From Myxococcus sp046520405 (GTDB lineage: Bacteria > Myxococcota > Myxococcia > Myxococcales > Myxococcaceae), in contig JBKGHI010000013.1 in assembly GCA_046520405.1 (NCBI GenBank), positions 1-64,000 on the forward strand: a DNA stretch of 64,000 bases, in the 5' to 3' direction. The notes beneath the pieces were generated by a model. The model was not told the origin of the DNA. It saw only the letters and a program-made list of their open reading frames with translations, and searched no databases. This document shows positions 1 to 8,820 of the stretch, in pieces. Position 1 is the stretch's first letter, and every line of letters begins with the position of its first letter. A program made the position numbers and the translations under genes.

Positions 1-154
1 GCTGAAGCTGGGCCGCCCCGTCCACGCCCTTCAGTTGCGCATTCTCCCGCACCAGTTGCTCAATGCGCTGGTGCAGCCGGGCATTCTCCGCCTCCAGCAG
101 CGTCGCCACCTGGCGGACGGCGTCAACGTCGGTGAGGTGCTCCAGGCGCGTCAT
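1..154 (-). CDS. tnpC: IS66 transposase TnpC, N-terminal part only
   Basis: This is the start of the DDE transposase of the IS66 element. The ATG at 154 opens a frame beginning MTRLEHLTDVDAVRQV and continuing with a leucine-rich stretch (LLEAENARLHQRIEQLV) typical of the N-terminal coiled coil of IS66 TnpC. About 51 residues are visible and the gene runs off base 1, so the zinc-finger and catalytic regions cannot be checked. It lies 27 bp downstream of tnpB on the same strand and is probably translated from the same transcript. Confidence 0.8.
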   Translation of the reverse strand, partial: MTRLEHLTDVDAVRQVATLLEAENARLHQRIEQLVRENAQLKGVDGAAQLQ

Positions 155-181
155 GGCGAGTGCGCCGGTGGGTGCCTCACT

Positions 182-556
182 TCAGCGCACCGACGCAAGT
201 CCTTTCTCCTCGAAGGCTGGAGGCGACAGCCGCCAGCGTCCCGCCACCTCACACCCCTCCAGGAAGAGGGACAGCTCGGCCATGGTGAGTGCGACGGACG
301 TCGCCCCCTCCTCGGCCCAGGGCCGCGCGAAGCGCCCTTGAAAGAGGCGCTTGGAAAGCAGCACCAACCCGGTGCCGTCGAAGTACAAAACCTTGGCCCT
401 CTTGCGGCAGCGCCCGGTGAAGACGAAGACGTCGCCCTCCAGCAACTCCTTCCCCAATTGCTGCTCAACCAGGGCCGCCAACCCGTCGAAGCCCCGCCGC
501 ATGTCCACCGGCTGGGCGCACGCGAAGACTCTCACCGCCCTCGTCAGCGTCAGCAC
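182..556 (-). CDS. tnpB: IS66 accessory protein TnpB (IS66 Orf2)
   Basis: A protein of about 124 residues starts at GTG 556, overlapping the tnpA stop, which is the usual coupled arrangement in IS66. Diagnostic IS66 Orf2 motifs are visible: PVDMRRGFDGLAALV near the N-terminus, then DVFVFTGRCRKRAKVLYFDG, then GTGLVLLSKRLFQGRF. TnpB is required for transposition in studied IS66 elements, although its biochemical role is unclear. The frame is open further upstream, but only the part from the GTG resembles the family. Length is normal. Confidence 0.88.
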   Translation of the reverse strand: MLTLTRAVRVFACAQPVDMRRGFDGLAALVEQQLGKELLEGDVFVFTGRCRKRAKVLYFDGTGLVLLSKRLFQGRFARPWAEEGATSVALTMAELSLFLEGCEVAGRWRLSPPAFEEKGLASVR

Positions 557-963
557 CCCAGCGCCCTCAGCAGCGTCGCCGCCTCGCCAGGCGTCAGCCC
601 CTCCACCCGCCAGCCCGTCGGCGCCACCACCACCGCCCCGCCCGCGCGCACGTCCGTCCCCGGCGAAGCCCGCTCCGGCTTCTCCCGTACCGCCACCGGC
701 ACCAGCCGCTCTCCTGGCTTGGGCGCCTGCGCGGGGCCCTCCTTCTTTCGCCACGGCGCCCCGCGTAGCCAGGCCCCCAGCGTCGGCTCGGAAATGCCCA
801 ACCGCGCCGCCGCCTTCACCCGCGACTCTCCTCGCTTCAACGCCTCCGTCGCGTAACGCACCGCGAAGCCCCGCAGCGCCTCGGGGTAGCGCACCGAGCT
901 GCGCACCTTCCCCGCCTGCAGCCTCGTCACCTCTTGCCGGAACCGCTCCAACTCCGCGTCCAT
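550..963 (-). CDS. tnpA: IS66 accessory protein TnpA (helix-turn-helix)
   Basis: This is the first gene of the element, about 137 residues. The ATG at 963 is chosen because GAGGAGGT lies just upstream; the frame is open to 999. The N-terminal half carries a helix-turn-helix of the transposase-8/IS66 OrfA type (ESRVKAAARLGISEPTLGAWL). The C-terminal half is proline-rich and less conserved, ending in GEAATLLRALGC. It overlaps tnpB by a few bases, consistent with translational coupling. The likely role is DNA binding at the element ends. Confidence 0.82.
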   Translation of the reverse strand: MDAELERFRQEVTRLQAGKVRSSVRYPEALRGFAVRYATEALKRGESRVKAAARLGISEPTLGAWLRGAPWRKKEGPAQAPKPGERLVPVAVREKPERASPGTDVRAGGAVVVAPTGWRVEGLTPGEAATLLRALGC

Positions 964-1022
964 GGCCACCTCCTCGTGTGAGGCGGCAGGACGTCTCACG
1001 ACTCGGTTGCGCTGGTCACGAC

Positions 1023-1042
1023 GGGGGACGGCGAGAACTTAC
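1023..1042 (-). repeat. Terminal inverted repeat of the IS66 element
   Basis: Read on the minus strand from 1042 the sequence is GTAAGTTCTCGCCGTCCCCC. It starts with the GTAA typical of IS66 ends and lies about 60 bp upstream of tnpA. The partner repeat is outside the window, so the exact length of the repeat is an estimate. Confidence 0.6.
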
Positions 1043-1764
1043 ACAGGCGGCTCAGGGCGGCGCTGCCATCGTGGCGCTCCTGGGCCTGGCTGCAAGCGGC
1101 TTGATGGCTGGTCGCAGGGCGCCATGGTTTGCCGGCGCCGTCCTGGCTCTTGCCAGCGGAGCCCATCTGCTTGCGACGCGTGCCATGGCATCGGACCTCG
1201 CGCGCCATGTTGGGGTGCTCAATGAGGGGGCCTCGTCCGCGGCGTTGCGCGTTGTCGCGAATCCCGGCCCCCTGCGCTCTTTCAAACCGGTGCTCAGCGT
1301 GATGTCGGAGGGGGTTCTGGTGTCCGGCAAGCTTGCTGCCCGTTGGAACGAGGGGGCAGTGCATTTCGAGCGGGTGCTGACAGACTACCGACGACAGCGG
1401 ACCCTTGGACTCCAGGGCGAGCCCTTGCTCCCCGTTTCTCTGGATGTGGGCGTGGAAAGCACAGCGACGCTTCGCGCCGTGGCTTGCCTGGGGGCGGCTG
1501 TGCAGCGTGTCGGCTCAATGCAATTCACACTGGCTGTCGGGCCGAAGCCTGAAATCCCGGCGGAGACGCGCTCGGCCTTGAGCCAGATTGCGCCATCGCT
1601 CGGCCAGGCGTTCTCTCGAAGGGTTTCAGTGCACCAGGCTTCGGGTGACGCCGAATTCGACCCTCCATGACTTGCTGCGGTTTCTGGCCACGGAGAGTTA
1701 CGCAAGGGTGGAGTTCGAGCCCAGTCTGTCACAGCTGTGCCAGTCGCCCACGCTGCCGCTCTGA
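1043..1764 (+). pseudogene. Remnant of a membrane-protein gene cut by IS66 and frameshifted
   Basis: A plus-strand frame enters directly from the IS66 end without a start codon (codons for QAAQGGAAIVALLGLAASG) and has coding-like base composition. It encodes two hydrophobic helices in the first 50 residues (AAIVALLGLAASGLMA and APWFAGAVLALASGAHLLA) followed by a soluble region of about 150 residues. It stops at 1668, but the +1 frame continues with a coding-like tail (LHDLLRFLATESYARVEFE) to a stop at 1762-1764. Dropping one C from the CCC at 1661-1663 joins the two parts smoothly. The family is not recognised. The 5' part presumably lies beyond the other end of the element. Confidence 0.65.
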
Positions 1765-1771
1765 GGCATGG

Positions 1772-1797
1772 GCCCCAGGCCCGACTGAGCCTGGGGC
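1772..1797 (+). terminator. Hairpin terminator of the interrupted gene
   Basis: A perfect 9-bp stem GCCCCAGGC/GCCTGGGGC with an 8-base loop starts 7 bases after the stop of the gene remnant. There is no long U-run, as is common in such GC-rich genomes. Confidence 0.55.
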
Positions 1798-1818
1798 TTG
1801 CTTCAAGCCTGCTGTGCC

Positions 1819-1845
1819 CCGGACGGGGCGTTCATCCCCGTCCGG
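1819..1845 (-). terminator. Hairpin terminator after the HhH lipoprotein gene
   Basis: A perfect 10-bp stem CCGGACGGGG/CCCCGTCCGG with a 7-base loop begins 12 bases past the stop of the minus-strand lipoprotein gene. With the hairpin at 1772-1797 it separates two convergent genes. Confidence 0.6.
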
Positions 1846-1857
1846 AACACGGGTGAA

Positions 1858-2886
1858 TCACTCCACCCAGTACGAGTGCGTGTACACGCTGAAGCCGCTC
1901 TCGGTGTCGATGAAGAACGTCCCGCTGTGGCCGCTCCAGGGGTCCGGCGCGAAGCCGTAGGAGCAACCAAAGAACGAGCGGCCCTCGGTCAGGGCGGCCA
2001 GGTTGTCAAGACCGGCGGTCTTCACGTCCGGATCCAGCGTGCCGAAGCGGGCGGTGGAGTTGATGAACGCCTCGACATGGGCGCGAACCTCGGCGCCGTC
2101 GGCTTCAGCCCCGCGGTACTGCCACGGCTGATTCGGATCGGTGAACCGCTCCGTCTTGTCGCCGTAGCACTCGTGGATCTGGAAGTTGTGGTTCTGGCCG
2201 TTGAGGTTCGCCCACCAGTCGAAGTGGCGCGCCATGGACACACCACCGTGCGACTGCGGCAGGTTGTTCACCGCGGCGACGAGCGCCTCGAACGGACGGC
2301 TCAGCGTGGCGGCGTTGCGGAGGTTGCGGAAGCCCACTTCACCGACGCCCGACGTGGCGCCGATGGCGTCAACGTTGCTGAACGGGCGCTGGTTGGCCAG
2401 GTTCTGTGCGCCGTTCCAGGCGTAGGGCATGATGGTGTACAGCTCGGTGAAGCTGATGCTGTTCACCAGCGTCCGGATGGCGGCCGCGTCGTCCTGCGAC
2501 ACCGCCAGTCCCTCCACGATGCCGTAGCAGTCCGCGTCGATGAGGTCCTCGCTCCGGGCGCCCTGCTCGAGCTGCTGCAGACGCGCCGGACCGACCAGGC
2601 GCACGGCGGAGATGTCCGCCAGGGACGTGAAGGGCTGAAGCTGGCGCGCGGCGATCAGGTTGTGGGCCACGTTGCTGGGCAGGTACCGGTCCAGCTTCGC
2701 GTACGTGGCGTGATTGGCGAACTTGAGGATGCCCTGGCACTCGGTGGCCACGTCCACGTCCGTCTCCGTGAGCAGCCCGTGCGCCTGCTGCTCCTGGGGC
2801 TGCTGCGTGGGCGTTTCGGTTTCGCTGGGACCACAGCCGACGAGCAGACCGGCGGCGAGGAAGGCAGATCCAACATAACGACGCAT
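1858..2886 (-). CDS. Lipoprotein with two ComEA-like helix-hairpin-helix repeats
   Basis: A 342-residue exported lipoprotein. The N-terminus MRRYVGSAFLAAGLLVGC is a lipoprotein signal with Cys18 as the acylation site, followed by a Thr/Gln-rich linker. Residues of about 50-110 and 140-195 form two repeats of the ComEA/HhH type (LKFANHATYAKL...AARQLQPFTSLADI...VRLVGPARLQQL, and LVNSISFTELYTIMPYAWNG...QRPFSNVDAIG...GVGEVGFRNL). HhH repeats often bind DNA backbone, but extracellular versions are also used as structural modules. The C-terminal 140 residues, rich in aromatics and His, match nothing I recognise. ATG 2886 is preceded by AGGAG. A related lipoprotein occurs at 20976-22185. Confidence 0.75.
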   Translation of the reverse strand: MRRYVGSAFLAAGLLVGCGPSETETPTQQPQEQQAHGLLTETDVDVATECQGILKFANHATYAKLDRYLPSNVAHNLIAARQLQPFTSLADISAVRLVGPARLQQLEQGARSEDLIDADCYGIVEGLAVSQDDAAAIRTLVNSISFTELYTIMPYAWNGAQNLANQRPFSNVDAIGATSGVGEVGFRNLRNAATLSRPFEALVAAVNNLPQSHGGVSMARHFDWWANLNGQNHNFQIHECYGDKTERFTDPNQPWQYRGAEADGAEVRAHVEAFINSTARFGTLDPDVKTAGLDNLAALTEGRSFFGCSYGFAPDPWSGHSGTFFIDTESGFSVYTHSYWVE

Positions 2887-3293
2887 CGGGGGAACTCCTG
2901 ATAGGGGGGACAGCGGAGTGACGCGGCTTAATACACCAAAACCTCATGTTTCTGGCAATCCAGATCCATGTATGCCGCGTCACAAATGTGTGCCCACGCG
3001 GATGCACTCCTCGTGTGTCAAGCGCCCTCTTTCCGTCGCGATAAGGTGTCTTTCTCCTCTGAAACAACCCTGCGCGTCCTTGCCCGATGCCGGCTTCGAC
3101 ACACGCTGTTGGCGCGTGGACGAATGGCAATGGATTGGATTTGTCTGGTGTCTGGTTTGGACGTGATACGGCGTCTGGTTGCTACAGCGCGACAGTCCCT
3201 CGGTGGCGGCCACAAGGGGTATCGTTGAGGGATGGACGGACTGTCTTTGTTCAGTCCCGTTTAGCTGGAAAAACCTGTGGTATGCTCCCTGGC
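2887..3293. other. Intergenic region without a recognisable gene
   Basis: About 400 bases separate two divergent genes and are less GC-rich than the rest of the window. Short open frames here lack coding-like third-position bias. The stretch probably holds the promoters of the lipoprotein gene (leftward) and the gene at 3294 (rightward), but no convincing -35/-10 pair was found. Confidence 0.5.
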
Positions 3294-3962
3294 ATGGGGA
3301 ACACCGGTCCAATTCGTTCGAGGGTCGCGCCACAGCCTGTCGTGGCGCCCGCCACGTCTCGTGCCCGGGAGTCCGTGGCCACGCCGAACCCGGCGGGGGT
3401 GAATGTGGCACAGCGGCCACAGCCCGCTGGCGATCGGTTCGAGCCGACGCGTGCCGCGCCGCTGGTGAATCTCTCCGGCCAGGCGGCCGTTCCCGCCGCA
3501 GGGGGACAGCGGCAGCGCGCCCTCGAGGTGACGCGTCAGTGCCCCCCTGGCTCCGTCGGCGCCGCCATCCGGCCACTGCTATCGGGGGCCGTGGGGGCCC
3601 TGGGCGTGATGGGGCATGCGGCTGGGGCAGCCCCGGGGGTGCTGGTTCATTCCCTGCCCATCGTGGGACCCGCGCTCCGGGCCTCGGGCGTGACGAGCCC
3701 CCTGACGCGGTTGGGACCCGCCGCCGAGGCCTACGCTCGCGAGCTTGGCGCGGGCCGGGTCGGCGATTTCTACGCGCAGCAGCGGGACCTGCTCAGCCAG
3801 CCCGCGACCGAGGCGAACATCGCTGAGTTCGCTCGCCGCGAGACGGAGTTCTTCCAGCGGGAGACCTCCCCGGAGGCCCGGGCCTTTGGCTCCCTCATGA
3901 GCGCCGAGGACCGGGCGAACCTCATCGGGCTCAGCGCGCGGCTCCAGCGCCAGTTCCCCTGA
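3294..3962 (+). CDS. Hypothetical protein, proline/alanine-rich N-terminus
   Basis: About 222 residues, family not recognised. The start at ATG 3294 (MGNTGPIRSRVAPQPVV) is chosen because coding-like composition begins here; ATG 3282 in the same frame is an alternative, and neither has a clear ribosome-binding site. The first 90 residues look disordered. Residues of about 90-135 contain a Gly/Ala-rich hydrophobic stretch (IRPLLSGAVGALGVMGHAAG). The last 85 residues look helical and charged, with EFARRETEFFQRETSPEA and RANLIGLSARLQRQF. No signal peptide is apparent. It is convergent with the GNAT gene 17 bases downstream. Confidence 0.5.
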   Translation: MGNTGPIRSRVAPQPVVAPATSRARESVATPNPAGVNVAQRPQPAGDRFEPTRAAPLVNLSGQAAVPAAGGQRQRALEVTRQCPPGSVGAAIRPLLSGAVGALGVMGHAAGAAPGVLVHSLPIVGPALRASGVTSPLTRLGPAAEAYARELGAGRVGDFYAQQRDLLSQPATEANIAEFARRETEFFQRETSPEARAFGSLMSAEDRANLIGLSARLQRQFP

Positions 3963-3979
3963 GCGGGGCGAACGGGGGC

Positions 3980-4555
3980 TCAGCGCGGACGTGGCGCTTC
4001 CCAATTCCACGCGACCACGGCCCAGTCGTCCGTCGCGTCCCGGTAGGTGTGGATCGTCTCGAAGCCGACCCGCCCGTGCGCGCGCATGGAGCGGTGGTTT
4101 CGCACGGCCACTTCGGTGACGATGAGGTCGAACCGGTTTCGGAAGTGGTCCCGGTGCTGGTGGTAGAGCCGGTCGAACAAGCCCTGTCCCCGGTGCGCCT
4201 TGTCGACGCAGATCTGCCCCATCACGTAGAAGCGGTGGTCGCTCAGGGGCTTGCCCCGGAACTGGAGCGAGTCGAAGAGCGCGAACATCGGCTCAAGGAC
4301 AGGCGCCAGCGCGCGGGCCTCGCGCGGCATCGTCAGGGCGTAGGCCACCAGCGCTCCGTCATGGTGGGCGACGATGCTCGGCGCCATGGCGTGCATCCGC
4401 TCCAACGCGGTCAGGTCGTGCTGGACCGTGACGAACCCCTGGGAGTGCATCTCGTCCGCGGACAGCGCCTGCTTCAGGTTCTGCTGTTGCAGCGCCAGGA
4501 TGTGCGCCAGCTCATCCCGGTGCCGCACGGCTGTGACTGTGTAGGTGGGCTCCAT
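3980..4555 (-). CDS. GNAT-family N-acetyltransferase
   Basis: A 191-residue protein with the Gcn5-related N-acetyltransferase fold. The acetyl-CoA binding motif A is visible at about residues 113-130 (QICVDKAHRGQGLFDRLY, containing R/Q-x-x-G-x-G/A in the form RGQG), preceded by the strand of motif D (RFYVMG) and followed by VTEVAVRNHRSMRAHGRVGF. The C-terminal strand (DDWAVVAWNWE) is also typical. The substrate cannot be deduced. The ATG at 4555 gives the usual family length. It lies 80 bases downstream of the kinase gene on the same strand and could be co-transcribed with it. Confidence 0.85.
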   Translation of the reverse strand: MEPTYTVTAVRHRDELAHILALQQQNLKQALSADEMHSQGFVTVQHDLTALERMHAMAPSIVAHHDGALVAYALTMPREARALAPVLEPMFALFDSLQFRGKPLSDHRFYVMGQICVDKAHRGQGLFDRLYHQHRDHFRNRFDLIVTEVAVRNHRSMRAHGRVGFETIHTYRDATDDWAVVAWNWEAPRPR

Positions 4556-4635
4556 CGCGGAGAGGATATGCCGCAGCGGTGCGCCTTGCCGAAGCGACGC
4601 GTGGTGTGGGCAGGCGGGCCACCGTGCTCCAACGC

Positions 4636-6057
4636 TCAGTGGCGTGTAGGGCAGTGGGCGGGACTCGATGTTGCCGGGCGCGTGGGGGGAAACGCAGGGC
4701 CGTAGCAGGCGCCTTTGTGGACGTATCCGTCCTCATCGCAGTCCTTCAGATTGTCGACGGCCAGCTTCACCCAACAGCCTCCATTGATGGGGACCTGGAG
4801 CTTACGCGGGCATCGGCCAGTCGCGTCTGGTCGGGTCTGCCCGGGAAAGGGCCTGGGTGGCATTTCCAAGGCAATGGTTGACCAGGCCGTGGGCGCCTGG
4901 ATGGGCGATGCGGGCGCCGAGAACACACTGTCCCCCACGGCCACGGTGCCACCGTCCGTCGCCTCCCCGGACACGACAGGGGGCCCGGGCGCCATGGTGA
5001 CCGAGGCCCCCGCACGGGGCCCCCAGCCGAGGCTCAGCACCAGGGGCCCTCCAAGGCCGACAATGGCGACCCACGGCCACCGTGTCCGCCTGGCGCGACG
5101 CGGAATGGAACGTCCATTCCACTGCGCCGCTGCCCGGGACCGCGGGGCACCGCCCACCCTGAGCGGCACATCCGCCTCCGGCCCTGTCTGCGCCACCGCG
5201 CACTCCATCGCCTCCGCCAGCTCGCGTGCCGTGCCTCGCTCGTGGAGACTCGGAGACAGCATGCGTGACACCAGCGCGCTCAATGCCAGGCAGCAATGTC
5301 CGTTGGTGTCTCGGGGCGACGGTGCCTGGGCTCCCTCGGCGTGCCAGAACCGCGACTCCGCCACGTCCGGATGGGTCGACGGTGGATATCGCCCCGTGAG
5401 CATCCGGAACGCGGTGACGCCCAAGGCGAAGACGTCATCGGCCTGTCCCGGGGCGTACGGAGGCGCGGCGTCACCGGCGGCGAAGCGCCACGCTTCCGGG
5501 GAGCGGTAGGCGGGCGTGCCCGGCGGAAACGGCGAGCTCGTCTGGGTCGCGGCGCCCACGTAGTGACTGGAGCCGAAGTCCATCAAGAAGGCCTGACCGT
5601 CCACCTCGCGCACCAGCACGTTGTGCCCCTTCACGTCCCGGTGCAGGCCACCCGCCGCGTGGGTGGCTTCCAGCGCTCGCGCCAGCCTCGCGAGCAGGGC
5701 CATCACCTGTCGCGACGTGGGGCCGTGCTCGCGGGTCCAATCATAGAGCGGCGTGCCCTCAACCCAGTCCATCGCGAGGTAGGGGTGGGGCGGTCCCTTG
5801 GTGGGTTGCCAGTCCCCGCTCGCTCGCAACCGGGGCACCGCGGGGTGGTGGATGCGCGACAGGAGCTCGGCCTCGCGCGCGAAGCGTTCGTCCCGGGCAT
5901 GCAGGGCCAGCTTGAGGGCGACGACGCGTGTCCCCGTGACGTCCCGTGCCCGGTAGACGGCGCCATAGGCGCCTCGGCCCCGCAGGTCCATGAGGCGCCA
6001 CGGGCCCACCCAGGTTCCAGGCGGGAGGCGGGCCGGATTCAGTGAAGGAAGCCCCAT
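4636..6057 (-). CDS. Membrane-anchored Ser/Thr protein kinase (Pkn type)
   Basis: A eukaryotic-like kinase of about 473 residues. From the ATG at 6057 the N-terminus reads MGLPSLNPARLPPGTWVGPW, a start often seen in myxobacterial kinases; a GTG at 6096 in frame is an alternative. The glycine loop is LRGRGAYGAVYRA, the ATP lysine is in VALKLAL (Lys49), the catalytic loop is LHRDVKGHN (139-146), the metal motif is MDFGSS (160-162) and the activation segment ends PAYRSPEAW. All catalytic residues are present. A transmembrane helix (WVAIVGLGGPLVLSLGW) follows the kinase domain, and the tail carries paired cysteines (GGCWVKL, KDCDEDGYVHKGACYGP). Its partners are unknown. Confidence 0.9.
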   Translation of the reverse strand: MGLPSLNPARLPPGTWVGPWRLMDLRGRGAYGAVYRARDVTGTRVVALKLALHARDERFAREAELLSRIHHPAVPRLRASGDWQPTKGPPHPYLAMDWVEGTPLYDWTREHGPTSRQVMALLARLARALEATHAAGGLHRDVKGHNVLVREVDGQAFLMDFGSSHYVGAATQTSSPFPPGTPAYRSPEAWRFAAGDAAPPYAPGQADDVFALGVTAFRMLTGRYPPSTHPDVAESRFWHAEGAQAPSPRDTNGHCCLALSALVSRMLSPSLHERGTARELAEAMECAVAQTGPEADVPLRVGGAPRSRAAAQWNGRSIPRRARRTRWPWVAIVGLGGPLVLSLGWGPRAGASVTMAPGPPVVSGEATDGGTVAVGDSVFSAPASPIQAPTAWSTIALEMPPRPFPGQTRPDATGRCPRKLQVPINGGCWVKLAVDNLKDCDEDGYVHKGACYGPAFPPTRPATSSPAHCPTRH

Positions 6058-6276
6058 AAGACAATTGAGGCTACTTGCCGAGTAGTCAGTTTGCACCGGA
6101 ATCCGTCAGGTCAAGACAGCGTCCTGGGACAAAATTCCGAGCGCATCGCGTGAAAGGCGACGCAACCCGTGGCCGTAGGGCGGCGGTTGCCGCGCGTCCA
6201 ACCGGCCATCACCTTGACGCAATGTGCCGATGCCGGATGGAGTGTCGGCCTGGTCTCCTTCCGGGAGGGCGTCCCC

Positions 6277-7820
6277 ATGGCGAGTGCGGTGCCTGCTTAC
6301 GCGGAGTGGTCCAACCTGGAGCGCCGAGTCCGGGCGCTCGTTCCCGAGGCTTTCGACCCGGCTGGTCGAGTGCTCAACCTCATCGCGGGGGAATGGGGGC
6401 ATCCCGGAAAGGGTAAGCCATACCTGTCTCCGGTGGATGGCACCGTCCTGGGCCGTCTGCCCATGATTGATGCCAACACGGCGCGCATCGCCGCGAGCGC
6501 AGCCGCCGCGGAGGCGCGGACCTGGGCAAACCAGGACCTCGACGCGCGCAAGGAGCGCGTCAGCCAATGTCTGACCATGCTGCGGGAGCAACGCGAGCTG
6601 CTCGCCCTCATCCTGGCCTGGGAGATTGGCAAGCCCGTGCCGCAAGCCCGCGTCAGCGTGGACCGCTGCATCACCGGCGTGGAGTGGTACGTCTCCCAAA
6701 TCGAGCCCATGGTGGAGGGCCGCCGTCCGCTGGGGCTCATCTCCAACATCGCCTCGTGGAACTACCCGCTGTCGGTGCTGGTCCACGCCGTGCTGGTCCA
6801 GGTGCTCGCGGGCAACAGCGCCATCGCCAAGACGCCCACGGATGGTGGGCTCTTTTCGCTGACGCTCTGCATGGCGCTCGCGCGCCGCTGCGGGCTGCCC
6901 GTGTCGCTCATCAGCGGCTCGGGCGGCAGCTCAGCGACGCGCTGGTGCGCAATCCCGAAATCGCCTGCCTGTCCTTCGTGGGCGGCAAGGCGAACGGGCG
7001 GGACATCGCGGCCAGCCTGTATGACCGCAACAAGCGCTACATGCTGGAGATGGAAGGCGTGAATGCCTACGGCATCTGGCACTTCAGCGACTGGGACGGA
7101 CTGGCGAAGCAGCTCAAGAAGGGCTTCGAGTACGGCAAGCAGCGCTGCACCGCGTACCCGCGCTTCGTCGTGGAGCGCGGCCTGATGCCGCGCTTCCTGG
7201 AGACGTACCTGCCCGTGGTCTCCGCGCTGAAGGTGGGGCACCCGCTGCTGGCGGAGTCGCCGGATGGAGAACCGCCCGCGCTCGACTTCGGTCCGCTCAT
7301 CAACAGCCAGAAGGTCGAGGAGCTGCACGGCCATATGAGCGAGGCGGAGGGGCGCGGCGCCGTGCCCCTCTTCGCCGGGCGGCTGGACTCGGAGCGCTTC
7401 CTGCCGGACCAGGACGTCTCCGCGTATCTGGCGCCGCACGCGCTGCTGCACGTGCCCCGCAACTGCAAGCTCTACCACGGCGAGCCCTTCGGCCCCGTGG
7501 ACACGCTGGTTGTCGTGGACAGCGAGGAGGAGCTGGTCGCGGAGATGAACGTGTCCAACGGCTCCCTCGTCGCCTCCATCGCCTGCGACGAGCCGGACAC
7601 GTACCGGCGCGTCGCCAGCGAGCTGCGCGCCTTCAAGGTGGGCCACAACGGCCCGCGCTCCCGGGGGGACCGCGAGGAGGTCTTCGGCGGCATCGGCGGC
7701 TCGTGGAAGGGCTGCTTCGTGGGGGGCAAGTACCTGGTCCAGGCCGTCACCGAGGGCGAACCCGGTGAGCGGCTGCACGGCAACTTCCACGACTACACGC
7801 AGCTCCCCGACACGCGCTGA
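6277..7820 (+). CDS. Aldehyde dehydrogenase family protein (frameshifted as sequenced)
   Basis: ATG 6277 follows GGGAGG. The first part (to about 6925) reads as an NAD(P)-binding aldehyde dehydrogenase domain, including NIASWNYPLSVLVHAV and GNSAIAKTPTDGG. The remainder is in the -1 frame, from QLSDALVRNPEIACLSFVGG to the stop at 7820. One base is missing in the GGGCGGCAG run at 6922-6929; restoring it gives a 514-residue protein of normal length. The usual ELGGK is replaced by LEMEGVN and the catalytic cysteine sits in GKQRCTAYPR, so it belongs to an atypical branch. It is convergent with the LysR gene and near the ThDP enzyme/ALDH pair, suggesting a shared pathway. Confidence 0.75.
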
Positions 7821-7827
7821 GGCGGGC

Positions 7828-8711
7828 TCATCGCTTGCTCGGGCGTCTGGCGCCGCGCACCTCCGCCGCGAACAACTCCGCGGCCGGCGTGCGCGGCGCG
7901 CCTTTTCGCCACAGGAGCGCCGCCAGCTCGGCGCGTGGGGCAGGGGAGAGCCGCTTCACCACCAGCCCCGCCGCGTCCGCGAGCTGGGGCTCCGGGAGCA
8001 CCGTCACCGCGAGCCCCGCGCGCACGGTGGCCAGCACCGTCGCCACGGCGTTCGACTCCAGCGCCACGTGCGGCGCGATGCGGATGGCGGCGAAGTACGC
8101 ATCCACCCGGGCCCGGACGCGCAGCCCTCGGGCGAGCAGGGCGAAGGGCTCGTGGGCCAGGGGCTTCGCGCCCACGGCGTCCAGCTTCGCCAGGGCATGT
8201 CCCTTGGCGACCACCAGCGCCAGCTTGCTGTCGAAGACGGGCTCCGCCTCCAGGTCCGGTGAGCGCGCGGGGGCGTAGCCCAGGCCCACGTCGAGACGGC
8301 CATCCGCCATCCGCCGCTCCACGCGCCGCACCACGGCCTCCTCCGCGCTCAACACCAGTCCCGGGTGCCTGCGCAGCACGGCGGCGAGCGCGGGCAGCAC
8401 CACGCCTCGCATGCTGGGCGGGTAGCCCACGCGCAGGGCGCCGGTGGTGAGGCCGCGCAGCGCGCCCACGGCGACCGGCCCGCGTCCACGTCCTCCAGCG
8501 CCCGCGAGGCGTAGGTGCGGAACAGCTCGCCCGCCTGGGTCAGCCGCACGCCGCCGCGGGCGCGCTCGAAGAGGGGCGCGCCAAGCTCCTCCTCCAACTG
8601 GCGAATCTGCTGCGACAGCGTGGGCTGCGAGACGTGGACGCGCCTGGCGGCCCGGCCGAAGTGCAGGGTGTCCGCGACGGCGGAGAAGTAGCGGAGGTGG
8701 CGCAATTCCAT
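7828..8711 (-). CDS. LysR-family transcriptional regulator (frameshifted as sequenced)
   Basis: From ATG 8711 the frame encodes the LysR helix-turn-helix (MELRHLRYFSAVADTLHFGRA, then VHVSQPTLSQQIRQLEEEL) and the linker helix ending RALEDVDAG. It then leaves frame. The effector-binding domain continues in another frame from VAVGALRGLTTGALRVGY to the stop at 7828. One missing base in CCGG at about 8473-8478 explains this; adding a C restores DAGRVAVGAL and a protein of about 294 residues, the normal LysR length. It is divergent from the ThDP enzyme gene, with a palindromic LysR-type site 10 bases upstream of its start, so it probably controls that operon and itself. Confidence 0.8.
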
Positions 8712-8721
8712 GACGCTCATC

Positions 8722-8736
8722 ATAGGCATGGCCTAT
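8722..8736. promoter_or_regulatory. LysR-type operator (T-N11-A palindrome)
   Basis: ATAGGCATGGCCTAT is a perfect 6-bp inverted repeat with a 3-base spacer and fits the T-N11-A consensus of LysR binding sites (T8723, A8735). It lies between the divergent LysR gene and the ThDP enzyme gene, 10 bases from the regulator's start codon, where autoregulation plus activation of the divergent operon is usual. Confidence 0.65.
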
Positions 8737-8820
8737 CGGGACCATGGAAACAAACGAATGTACCAATCAAGGCCCGAGCGTAAGTGTTCTCCCATCGCGA
8801 GGTCGCGAAGGAGGCACCCG

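Larger units (their letters stand above)
1..1042 (-). mobile_element. IS66-family insertion sequence, one end (continues beyond base 1)
   Basis: Three minus-strand genes in the order tnpA, tnpB, tnpC have the standard IS66 arrangement. The element end is set at 1042 because the minus strand there starts with GTAA, the usual IS66 terminus, followed by a GC-rich terminal repeat. Immediately outside, at 1043, a different plus-strand reading frame begins abruptly, which marks the insertion junction. Only about 1 kb is in view, so the bulk of tnpC and the other end are missing. IS66 elements usually duplicate 8 bp of target; the bases at 1043-1050 would be one copy. Confidence 0.85.

Noticed and set aside
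1667..1960. Plus-strand open frame starting MTCCGFWPRR
   Set aside because: It runs across two perfect hairpins and into the antisense of the lipoprotein gene, and lacks coding bias.
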